Source: Elusimicrobiota bacterium (GTDB lineage: Bacteria; Elusimicrobiota; Elusimicrobia; UBA1565; UBA9628). Taken from it: 64,000 bases of DNA. The DNA lies in NCBI GenBank assembly GCA_023249675.1, contig JAHFCE010000013.1, positions 1 through 64,000 on the forward strand, given 5' to 3'. Shown here piece after piece: positions 49,001 to 52,267 of this stretch. The position numbers were made by a program, and so were the translations under genes. The notes beneath the pieces are model-generated. The model worked only from the letters and a program-made list of their open reading frames with translations. It was not told the DNA's origin and ran no database searches. Within the stretch, counting starts at the first letter, position 1; each line of letters starts with the position of its first letter.

Positions 49001-50748
49001 GAGAACTGCACGCTAGTCGGCACGGTCGGCGCGAGGGTCACCGTCGAGCCTAGAACGTAGGGATCGTTGGCCGTTCCCAACGTGTTGATGGCTTGCACGC
49101 GCAGGTAGAAGGTCGTCGAGGTGCCCAGGCCGGACACCGTCGCCGAGAGGTTGGCCGTCAGCGATGAGGCGTAAACGGGAACGAAGTCCGAACGGGTCGA
49201 GGCCGAGACCAAGTAGGTGGCGCCGGGGCCGTTGAAGCCGCCGGCGACGGTGCCGGAGGACCACGCGACGGTCATCTGGGTCCATTCAACGGAGGTAAAG
49301 GCCGACCCGGATAGGGGGCTCGAGGCGGCAGCCAAGGTGTAGGTGGAGACCGTGGGCGACTCATTGGAAACCCGACCGATACTGTCGCGCGCCTGGGCCT
49401 TGAAGGAATACGACGTGTTGGGCGTCAAGCCCGTAAAGGCCTGGGCCTCGCCCGGGTCGTATTCCTCGTTCTTGGTGCTGCCCCCGTCTCCACCCAGAAC
49501 GTAGAGCTTGCCGCCCGCGGCCCCGGCGGCCAAATACCAGCGCGGGGTCAGCATCGCGGCCCGAGTTGCCCAGGTGTTGGAGGCAGGGTCGTATTCCTCG
49601 TTCTCGGTGCTGGGAGATCCTCCGATGACATACATCTTGCCGCCCACGACTCCGCCGGCGAGGATATACCGGCCGGTCGGCAGCAGGGCCTTGGTGGCCC
49701 AGGAATTTGCCACAGGGTCGTACTCCTCGTTCTGATTTTTTGGGTCGACATCCCCCCCCGCCACATAAACCTTGCCGCCCACGACTCCGACCGCGGCCGC
49801 GCCCCGCCCGGTCGACATCGCGGCCTTGGTCGCCCAGGTGTTGGTCGCGGGGTCGTATTGCTCGTTCTTCTGGGAGCTGGCATTGCCCCCCACCAGGTAA
49901 ATCTTGCCGCTCACGACCGCCGCGGACAAGTTATGGCGCGCGGTCGGCATCGCGGCCCGAGTCGCCCAGGAGTTGGCCGCGGGGTCGTATTCCTCGTTCG
50001 TGGAGAGTGTGCTCCCGTTGGTGCCGCCCACAATGTAGATCTTGGCCGCCACGACTCCAGCCGCAAGATACCACCGCCCGGTCGGCAGATCGGCCTTGGT
50101 GGTCCAGGAATTGGCCGCCGGGTCGTATTCCTCGTTCTTGATGCTGGGCGTGGCGCCCTCCCCTCCGATCACATAGATCTTGCCCCCCACGACGCCGACG
50201 CCGAAACGGGTGGACCGGCCGGTCGGTATCGCGGCCTTCGTCGTCCACCGGTCCCCCGAGCGCCAGCCCGCGTAAGTGCCGTCACGCGCCACGTTGATGC
50301 TCGATAGCCCCACGCTGAGATTGGCAAAGGCCGGGGTGGGCGCATAGGCCGAGGCCGTAATGGCCGCCGTCGATATCTCATCGAAGACGATCGTCGTGGG
50401 TGTCGCGGCCGCCGTCTGCGAGGACACGGACGCCGAATAATTCGCATCGGATTCCGTGGACACCTTGACCTTGAAGTAATAGGTCGTGTTGTTAATGGCG
50501 GCGTAGGTCGTGGTCTGCAGGCCGAGGGCGCCGGTGACCGAGGCCGTGACCACGCTGAAATCGGACATGGTCGAAAGGACCACCAGAGGGCTTTCGCTGG
50601 CCGGAGTATCCAAAGTCCAGCTCACGGTCACCGTCGTGCTGGAGAAGCTGAGGAACTGGACGCCGGTGGGAGGCGTGGCCGCGGCCGGGCGGGCATAAAA
50701 AAAGCCGAGCGCCACGGCCAAGAAGCAGGCTGCTCTCCCTTTTACCAT
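31012..50748 (-). CDS. Giant exported Kelch-propeller/Fn3 surface protein with T9SS-like C-terminal domain
   Basis: A 6578-residue protein. Start ATG 50748 follows GGGAGG and begins a signal peptide (VKGRAACFLAVALGFFYARP). The bulk is nine tandem modules of about 550 residues. Each has Fn3-like domains flanking six Kelch motifs (consensus VVGGKLYAVGG...NEEYDPAANSWATKAAMPTAR), so 54 Kelch blades in nine six-bladed propellers. Then come eight repeats of about 157 residues with DADGNG-like loops, an Fn3-like domain (NSLLVNWTPVAAGSSGIKGY) and a C-terminal domain (AAYPNPFDSRKGNATIVFNL ... SKGVYLAVITAGG) like FlgD-Ig/T9SS type A sorting domains. It is probably an adhesin or surface fibre. The downstream genes encode a PorV-like protein and the motor parts. 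Confidence 0.9.
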   Translation of the reverse strand: MVKGRAACFLAVALGFFYARPAAATPPTGVQFLSFSSTTVTVSWTLDTPASESPLVVLSTMSDFSVVTASVTGALGLQTTTYAAINNTTYYFKVKVSTESDANYSASVSSQTAAATPTTIVFDEISTAAITASAYAPTPAFANLSVGLSSINVARDGTYAGWRSGDRWTTKAAIPTGRSTRFGVGVVGGKIYVIGGEGATPSIKNEEYDPAANSWTTKADLPTGRWYLAAGVVAAKIYIVGGTNGSTLSTNEEYDPAANSWATRAAMPTARHNLSAAVVSGKIYLVGGNASSQKNEQYDPATNTWATKAAMSTGRGAAAVGVVGGKVYVAGGDVDPKNQNEEYDPVANSWATKALLPTGRYILAGGVVGGKMYVIGGSPSTENEEYDPASNTWATRAAMLTPRWYLAAGAAGGKLYVLGGDGGSTKNEEYDPGEAQAFTGLTPNTSYSFKAQARDSIGRVSNESPTVSTYTLAAASSPLSGSAFTSVEWTQMTVAWSSGTVAGGFNGPGATYLVSASTRSDFVPVYASSLTANLSATVSGLGTSTTFYLRVQAINTLGTANDPYVLGSTVTLAPTVPTSVQFSFISSNTLIAAWTLPSSDATPLVVLSTTSNFNTNLSSASGTVGLQTTTYAVADNTTYYFKVKLATASDAGYSVVLTTFNAAATPTTIVFDEIFTGTITASAYAPTPAFANLNVGLSSVNVAIGGVYAGWRSGNSWTTRAAMSTGRYYTGAGAVGGKLYVVGGNTGGGNQTVNEEYDPATNAWTTKAAMPTARNGLAAAVVAGRLYAIGGYDSGYKTANEEYDPASNSWATRAAMPTARGSMSGAAVGGKLYVIGADGGAKTVNEEYDPATNVWTTRAAMPTGRYIFGLGAISGKIYVVGGTPSSAKLTANEEYDPAANSWATKAPMPTGRYGMAAAVVGGKLYAVAGTSGTVNEEYDPAANAWATRSVLPTDHYALSAAAVGGKLYAIGGNGGALTIFEEYDPGFSQKFTSLTPNTSYSFKAQARNSAGRLGVESAAVSTYTLAAASSPLTGSAFTSVEWNLVTVAWSSGTAASGFNGPGASYLVQASTRSDFVPVWASSQTANLSADISGLLGLTTYYFRVRPLNVLGTANDPYVLGSTTTPPTRPTNVQFTFIASNTLVASWTLDSAASETPLVVLSTMSDFSVNLSSAVGTLGLLTTSYAVADNTTYYLKVKLTTAADAGYSVVITTLNAAATPTTIVFDEILAGTITASAYAPTPAFANLRISSINVAIGGTYAGWRSGDSWTTKAAMPKARTAPSAVVAGGKIYLIGGYSGPDLTKNEEYDPAANSWVTRADMPTARGGLLGAAVGGKIYIVGGYNGTNTAKENEEYDPVANSWTTKAPMPSGRSSHAVAALGGKLYAIGGSGGVFAYNEEYDPATNAWTTRTAMSTARYGLAAMAVSGKIYAVGGHNGTSAVATNEAYDPAANSWATKSAMPTARYNLAAAVLGGKFYAVGGSPITALNEEYDPAANAWITRTAMFTARQNPGVATVGGKLYAIGGYNSVAMNEVYDPGFSQKFTSLTPNTSYSFKAQARNSAGRVSEESPSVSTYTLAAASSPLTGSAFTSVASNTVTVAWSSGSAVGGFNGPGAAYLVQVSTRSDFVPVAASSQTANLSADISGLSVQTNYYFRVRPLNVLGTANDPYVLGSTVTLPVLPAGVQFTFIASNTLVASWTLDAPASETPLVVLSTMSDFSVTLSSASGTVGLQTTTYAVADNTTYYFKVKLATASDTGYTVAIATFNAAGTPTTIAFDEISTAAITASAYAPTPAFANLSVGQSAINVARDGSYAGWRSGDAWTTKAARPLGDGYVAASVVGGKVYVVGGSAGSQDNNLEYDPAANSWSTKANMPTGRQALAVGVVGGKLYALGGDNAGARSQNEEYDPAANTWATKAPLPIAQENLAAGVVGGKIYALGGFAGAQNQNQEYDPAANAWTARAVMPTARYDLGAGVVGGKIYALGGAGGAAKNEEYDPAANSWATKAPLPTARDRLTVAVIGGKIYALGGVGGSQKENEEYDPAANTWATRALMPTARYALAAGVVGGKIYAVGGGVQNEEYDPGFSQKFTSLTPNTSYSFKARARNSAGRLSEESPTVSTYTLAAASSSLSGSTFASITSNTVTVSWSSGSAAGGFNGLGASYLVQASTRSDFVPVFSSSQTANLSAIVSGLAAERVYSFRVRPLNVLGTANDPYVLGSTATSPAVPASAQFSFISSGTLVASWTLDAPASETPLVVLSTMSDFSVNLSSVSGTVGLQTTTYAVADNTTYYFKVKLATASDSGYTVAITTFNAAAMPTTIAFDEISTAAITASAYAPTPAFANQGVGQSAINVARDGNYAGWRSGDGWTTKAAMSTARYGLSAAVVGGKLYAVGGYNGAADLTTNEEYDPAANVWTTKAAMSTARNQLAMAVVGGKLYAIGGNSGAAYLTTNEEYDPAANAWTAKRGMPTARNYLAAAVVGGKLYVVGGNNGFNLTTNEEYDPATNAWTTRAVMSTARHGMGAAAVGGKLYAVGGNNGASALTVNEEYDPAANSWATKSVMPTGRYYLAAPVLGGKLYAVGGNNGSVAVAANEEYDPAANIWAARSAMPMARYSLAVAAVGGKLYAIGGYDGAYRATNEEYDPGFSQKFAGLAPNVQYAFKALARNSAGRLGVESTSVSTYTLAVASSVLSGPTFSSVGLSTIAVSWSSGSLAGGFNGPGASYLVQASTRADFIPISVSSLTANLSATLSALSNLTTFYLRVQALNVLGTANDPYVLGSTVTLQPTLVSNVQFSFISSNTLMTSWTLDSPASETPFVVLSTMSDFSVNLSSAAGTVGLQTTTYVVADNTTYYFKVKLTTASDAGYSVAIATFNAAATPTTIAFDEISTAAITASAYAPTPAFANQSVGSSGINVARDGNYAGWRSGDAWTTKSAMSTARYNLAVAVVGGRLYAIGGNSGSARLATNEEYDPASNSWSTRSVMPSARERLAAAAAGGKLYAIGGYNGTSNLATNEEYDPAANSWSTKSAMPAARINLAAASVGGKLYVVGGDNSGYKTTNEEYDPAANAWTTKAAMSTARNQLAAAAVGGKLYAVGGYNGSNLATNEEYDPTANAWATKAVMPTARYGLAAAVAGGKLYAVGGSTLTANEEYDPAANIWSSKSAASTARDALAAAAVGGKLYAVGGYNAGVLATNEEYDPGFSRSFTGLSPNVQYSFKAQARNSAGRFSAESPTVSTYTLASASSPLSGSAFTSIGLNQVTVSWSSGTTAGGFNGPGASYLVSASTSADFVPVYASSQTANLSADVSGLVSDTTYYFQVRATNVLGTANVPYVLGSTRTPAIIPANVQFSFISSSTLVASWTLGIPAGDTPLVVLSTTPNFSVNLSASTGTLGLQTTTYVVADNTTYYFKVKLATASDAGYSVVVTTFNAAAMPTTIAFDEISTAAITASAYAPTPAFANLSVGQSAVNVARDGTYAGWRSGDGWTTKAVMPTARYNLAAAVVGGKLYAVGGYNTGAAATTLNEEYDPAANSWATKSAMPTARTLLAAAAAGGKLYALAGYNGVDTNLTTNEEYDPAANSWSTKAALSARNNLAAVNVGGKLYAVGGYFGGSNLTTNEEYDPATNSWTARSAMSTARSGLAAAAVGGKLYAVGGDGGSTLRTNEEYNPATNSWATRAVMPTARANLAATVVGGKLYAVGGSVNEEYDPASNSWATRSAMPTVRYNLAAAAVGGKLYAIGGGGSGLAVNEEYDPGFSQKFAGLSPNVQYSFKAQARNSAGRLGVESATVSTYTLAAASTSLSGQTFTFVEWNTVTVAWSSGSAAGGFNGPGASYLVQASTRSDFVPVTSSSQTANLSADVSGLLGQTLYYFRVKPINALGTVSDPYVLGSTTTPTTRPTNTQFSFISSNTLVVSWTLDSTASETPLVVLSTTSNFNTNLSSAAGTLGLQTTTYAVADNTTYYFKVKLTTASDSGYTVALSTFNAAATPTTIAFDEISTAAIVASAYAPTPAFANQSVGQSAINVARDGTYAGWRSGDSWATRAAIPTARSTRAGVAVVGGKIYVIGGEGATPKIKNEEYDPVANSWVTRADLPTARWYLATGVVDGKIYVVGGYDGASNLTKNEEYDPAANSWATRAPAPTVRRTQVIAVLGGKMYVTAGYDGGYPTQNEAYDPALNTWTTKAALPTGRSSAVAGVVGGKMYVVGGDVGAQNQNEEYDPAANSWATKAAMPTGRALSSVGTVSGKLYVLGGTPGNGKNEEYDPAANAWATRAPVPTSRWYLPATAGVVGGKLYVLGGDGGSSQNEEYDPGTAAAFTGLTPNTQYAFKARSRNSAGRLSEESPTVSTYTLAAASSPLTGSAVTFVEWNKVSVLWSSGTAAGGFNGPGASYLVQASTRSDFVPVASSSQTANLSADITGLASGTAYYLRVRPSNVLGTASDPYVLGSTTTLAVGPTNVQFTFIASNTLVASWTLDTPASETPLVVLSTMSNFSVNLSSALGTVGLQTTTYAVADNTTYYFKVKLSTASDIGYSVVLTTFNAAATPTTIVFDEVFAGTITASAYAPTPAFANQSVGSSGINVARDGNYAGWRSGDAWTTKAVISTGRQGLAVTVVGGKLYAVGGNNGSYLATNEEYDPAANSWTTKAVVPTVRGYLAAAAVGGKLYAVGGYTGAAYPTANEEYDPAANSWSTKAALPTGRGYLVAAVMGGKLYAVGGDSGSNRAENEAYDPATNSWSTKAAMSTARYSPAAAVVGGKLYVVGGNGGSSLAVNEEYDPAANSWTTKAAMPTARERLAAAAVGGKLYAFGGNNGVANEEYDPIPNSWSPRSGLPTARTFLAAAAVSGKIYALGGNGTLAVNEEYDPGFSRQFTGLTPNTQYSFKAQARNSAGRLGVESPTVSTYTLAVATLPASGIALTRVSQATFSVLTVSWASGPVSGAYNASGASYQVQISTRSDFVPVLESFSSSGLSIAANDLTPAATYYARVRALNAIGAANDFVVLGSTRTQDATVVTVSSANAASASLLQGSENAMLKLSLRSPVDSTTTFRSLTVYKTGTAPDSAVSSVKVYYDADGNGAFSASLDVPLGAAAMASGKASVDLGVNASALTSSTKTFFAVYQIQTQAVVGNTLGADIHVSTDIAFDSPYVSTGALLAASSLGTIGDGASDLTVTPASLAPTLIVPGDTNVGMLKLTATASAGGTSILKDLVLYLDGSLPSNKVTAVKVFQDVNGNGTFEPSSDLLWSSGADLFSAKVATLAFAASQSSRTVSDAPSTRLFVSVSLAADAPAGSTFTVRVATPTEFHLDTPLDTVIFSTTPMASGVSSVQTPNTVSVTLADLAPADLAQGLSYAVLRASMTVNTGSAQVNRITVNRTGAGADADVVAVKVYLDAVMDGGAWDSVSDSLRGQAAFSGASAVVNITTVTLNAGSTAALFVVYEVAASANAGDTLSASLLSASYVRAASAYTTVAGNFPFASSTGTVRAVVNTLTATPLDQSPGSLLQGATNVALLRLTVQSNNNPITWSSLALTRLGTAADSAISAVKVYRDENGDGVLQTSTDSLVSSGGDVFSGGAATLGFSSPQSATATAHAYFVAVDLSPSALVNATVGVRVSTTAAFGVNSPNIVSTGPPNYPFDTVPVSIAEYADTVSVSSSAVAPASADPGAANVPMVALLLHTDVSDAGWTSLQLYRGGSGADADVKAAKVYYDINGAGTFDANNIGNYQLVTSSALTFGSQGTPSVVTLAISPTQTLNTASKRYFVVVDFSTSAAPGHTVSVRASDKTYFTVAAPNVMATTSFESPAVSVSAPPKKLYMLAYASAPASAFQSDINRPMLSLALRMEQYSGLVSGLTVARSGSGQDSDISRVRLYEDDGDGVLSAFSDTQFATAAFSGGYAALSFAARTVTTSTKTWFVAYDIAATAVSGNTVGAAIGTPGSINIASPHSVAASGFPVSSGLTRIDPTQNGVSVSIQDKAPASLAQGATAQLMMSLLLNTTSNAVPLASIEFSALGTAADADIARLRVYSDNNANGLLDAGDQELASAANPFLGGKAVVGLSPVPAAAPSNLRLLVAADMAAFANYAKTFGVRVASTASLSVTSPNYVVNSGFPMDSSVSPIAKVPDTLTVNTTALLSGNVIQGSQFAAFKILAWASRQSLTWTTVKLQKSGTLADSGVTQVRIYKDADGDSVLGGADLLIGTGTFSSGVSTVLLSSAQTVATATGTYFAALALDSNATVGATIGLSMQDASYFTVASPDSVAASNLPVQTSLVSVLDAKTPTVPVVTLPDGAYGSSFESIRFVWTSSVALGSLQSAEYCVGTTAGGAQTLAWTALSPTLSAVTASGLTLLNGSTYYVSVRATSSFGFTSAAGLSAGQMVDSAVPARPVAPSVQVGQNSLLVNWTPVAAGSSGIKGYVVEYRKAESPSWFNARTKAASALALAGVGPQSVADSDLASPPLVAVGLPSGTLIFRTRAVSGAGTLGPTSEEVRIQNGGLSATALSGVAAYPNPFDSRKGNATIVFNLASSSDVSIKIFSIYGVTLKELSVAGVAGTNVVVWDGSGDSGKVSKGVYLAVITAGGAKEILKIGVIH
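31960..35740 (-). repeat. Eight tandem ~157-residue repeats with calcium-loop-like motifs
   Basis: Within the giant gene, eight units about 470-480 nt long each start near an S/LLQGS or equivalent and carry an aspartate-rich loop: YYDADGNGAFS, FQDVNGNGTFE, YLDAVMDGGAW (degenerate), YRDENGDGVLQ, YYDINGAGTFD, YEDDGDGVLS, YSDNNANGLLD and YKDADGDSVLG. Such loops resemble EF-hand/dockerin Ca2+ sites. Boundaries are approximate. Confidence 0.7.
35740..50670 (-). repeat. Nine tandem ~1.66-kb Fn3-Kelch modules
   Basis: The marker YAGWRSG recurs nine times, near 50256, 48608, 46956, 45295, 43648, 41976, 40310, 38652 and 36985, giving periods of about 1647-1672 nt. Long stretches are near identical in DNA; for example the 75 bases at about 40381 and 45367 differ at one position. 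Each module holds six Kelch motifs. Boundaries are approximate. Confidence 0.9.
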
Positions 50749-50781
50749 ATAGCCTCCCAAGTGTAAGGGAGCGGCCCGGGA

Positions 50782-50802
50782 AATCACGAAGCAATCACGA
50801 AG
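50782..50802. promoter_or_regulatory. PhoB-type direct repeat upstream of the giant gene
   Basis: AATCACGAAG occurs twice (50782-50791 and 50793-50802), separated by one base, an 11-bp period. OmpR/PhoB winged-helix regulators bind such tandem half-sites. It lies 34-54 bp upstream of the giant gene start. Confidence 0.45.
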
Positions 50803-50842
50803 AACGGCTATGATGGCGGTTTCTTGATCACGCCCCTCAAAT

Positions 50843-50866
50843 AATTGTCTATTAAAATAGACAATT
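50843..50866. repeat. 11-bp inverted repeat with 2-bp centre (REP/MITE-like)
   Basis: AATTGTCTATT-AA-AATAGACAATT is perfect and is followed by GGGGACGGTGTCC (50869-50881), itself hairpin-forming. It sits between the YgjP gene end and the giant gene start. It may terminate the YgjP transcript or be a dispersed REP-like element. Confidence 0.6.
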
Positions 50867-50897
50867 GAAGGGGACGGTGTCCGGCGCCGGGCCGGGT

Positions 50898-51368
50898 TTA
50901 CGGCCTCAACGCGGCATGAAGAGCGGCCGCATTCTTGCGCAGCCAGCGGCGATGCGAACGGTGCGCGGGACAGACCCGCTCCACGATCTCCCAGAAGCGG
51001 CGGGAATGGTTCATCTGCGCGCGGTGCGCGAGCTCATGCACGATCAGGTAGTCGAGGACCGCGTCGGGCGCCAACGCCAGCCGCCAAGAGAAGTTGAGGT
51101 TCCCCTCCCGCGTGCATGAACCCCAGAGGGTGCGCTGGTCCTTGACGCAAATACGGCCGAACGACACCCCGAGCAGCGGCGCCCAGCGCTCCGCGCGGGA
51201 ACGGAAAAGAACGACGAGATCGCCCGTGGGAACGGCAACCTTGATTGGGGCATCGACGGCCACAGGCGCAATGCAAGAAGACGGCGACGCCTCGGGCCGA
51301 TCCATCCTTAAGGAGGCAAGAAAGTCTCGGACCTCATTGAGGAGGGACGACGTCGCGGTCGGTTCCAT
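50898..51368 (-). CDS. YgjP-like zinc metallopeptidase
   Basis: A 156-residue protein with the zincin motif HELAHRAQMNHSRRFWEIV (HExxH plus downstream Glu) preceded by the family's TLWGSCTREGNLNFSWRL and YLIVHE. This is the YgjP/SprT-like M48-related family, here without the usual longer N-terminal domain. Physiological substrate unknown. The minus-strand TATAAA ends 9 nt before its ATG and overlaps the promoter of the divergent PAP2-type gene. Confidence 0.85.
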   Translation of the reverse strand: MEPTATSSLLNEVRDFLASLRMDRPEASPSSCIAPVAVDAPIKVAVPTGDLVVLFRSRAERWAPLLGVSFGRICVKDQRTLWGSCTREGNLNFSWRLALAPDAVLDYLIVHELAHRAQMNHSRRFWEIVERVCPAHRSHRRWLRKNAAALHAALRP

Positions 51369-51377
51369 CGGCGGGAT

Positions 51378-51383
51378 TTTATA
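51378..51383 (-). promoter_or_regulatory. -10 element (TATAAA) of the YgjP-like gene
   Basis: TATAAA on the minus strand ends 9 nt before ATG 51368. It overlaps the plus-strand -10 of the divergent gene, so the two promoters should compete. Confidence 0.4.
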
Positions 51384-51385
51384 TC
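51380..51385 (+). promoter_or_regulatory. -10 element (TATATC) of the PAP2-type gene
   Basis: TATATC is followed by 8 nt and ATG 51394; TTATAT one base earlier is an alternative. No strong -35 on either side of this divergent region. Confidence 0.35.
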
Positions 51386-51393
51386 ATCCCGAC

Positions 51394-52176
51394 ATGACTC
51401 CGCCCGAATTGAATCCGCTCGAAGAAAAACTCGAAGAGCTTGAGAGGCGCTTCATGGACTCCGCGCGCGAGATCAAGGAGCTGCGCAGGCATCTTCCCCG
51501 CGCCGCGCGGCGCGAGATCGCGGAGATCAAGGACGAGTGGCACGGCGTCCACTACAAATGGTGGATCTGCACGCTCGCCGGCGCCCTGTTCCTGTTCTGC
51601 CTCAGCTACGCGCTGTACACAAAGCTCGGCTGGGTCGCCGACCAGCGCGCCCTGCCGATCGGCAACGACTGGCTCCTGCGGCGCCTGCCGCTCGTCAACA
51701 CCTTGCCGATCCTATCCTGGGGTTGGTTCGCGCTCAACCTCTACGCGGCCGGCGCGGCCGTCGCGTACCACCCGCGGCGCATCCCCTTCCTCATTTTTTT
51801 ATTGACGGTGTATATGGTCGTGCGCACCGCGTTCGTCTTCCTGTCGCCGATCGGAGCTCCCTCGGACATGGTGGACATGCGCCTGCACGACGTGATTTTC
51901 TCCCGCATCCTGGGGACCTGGACCTTCATGAACGAGTTCGTGTTCTCCGGCCACACCGCGATCCCGTTTCTGTTCTATCTCTTCTTCCGCACGCCGGGAC
52001 TCAAGCGTCTGATGCTCGCAGGGTCCGTGGTGATGGCGGCAAGCGTGCTGCTCTCGCGCAATCACTACACCGTGGACGTGCTCGCCGCGTTCTTCACGTC
52101 CTACTCGGTGTACGCGCTCGCCACGGCCGGCTACGAGCGGCTGATCGAGCCCCTGTTCAAGACGACCTCGGTTTAG
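51394..52176 (+). CDS. PAP2/sphingomyelin-synthase-like membrane enzyme
   Basis: A 260-residue protein with an N-terminal coiled coil (about 8-45) and six membrane helices. The active-site motifs FSGHTAIPFLFYLFF and SRNHYTVDVLAAFFTSY match the C(x)SGHT and HYTxDV motifs of the PAP2_C / sphingomyelin-synthase-related family, where the two His and the Asp catalyse phospho-head-group transfer or hydrolysis. It is probably a lipid phosphatase or head-group transferase of the inner membrane. The ATG at 51394 is chosen because the open frame upstream is antisense to the YgjP gene. Confidence 0.8.
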   Translation: MTPPELNPLEEKLEELERRFMDSAREIKELRRHLPRAARREIAEIKDEWHGVHYKWWICTLAGALFLFCLSYALYTKLGWVADQRALPIGNDWLLRRLPLVNTLPILSWGWFALNLYAAGAAVAYHPRRIPFLIFLLTVYMVVRTAFVFLSPIGAPSDMVDMRLHDVIFSRILGTWTFMNEFVFSGHTAIPFLFYLFFRTPGLKRLMLAGSVVMAASVLLSRNHYTVDVLAAFFTSYSVYALATAGYERLIEPLFKTTSV

Positions 52177-52184
52177 GGCCTTCC

Positions 52185-52213
52185 TTGTAGGCAGCCTTCC
52201 CGAGCCATAAATT
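52185..52213 (+). promoter_or_regulatory. Promoter of the coiled-coil protein gene
   Basis: TTGTAG (-35) and TAAATT (-10) are 17 nt apart, with an expected start near 52220 and a leader of about 48 nt before ATG 52268. Confidence 0.45.
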
Positions 52214-52267
52214 CGTAACAGCGATCAGGCAATATTCCCCTGCGCCGCGCCGACGCGTCGCGGACCC

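Noticed and set aside
31960-50670. Regularly spaced repeats suggesting a CRISPR array
   Set aside because: The repeats lie in one continuous coding frame, are hundreds of bases long and encode Kelch and Fn3 motifs.
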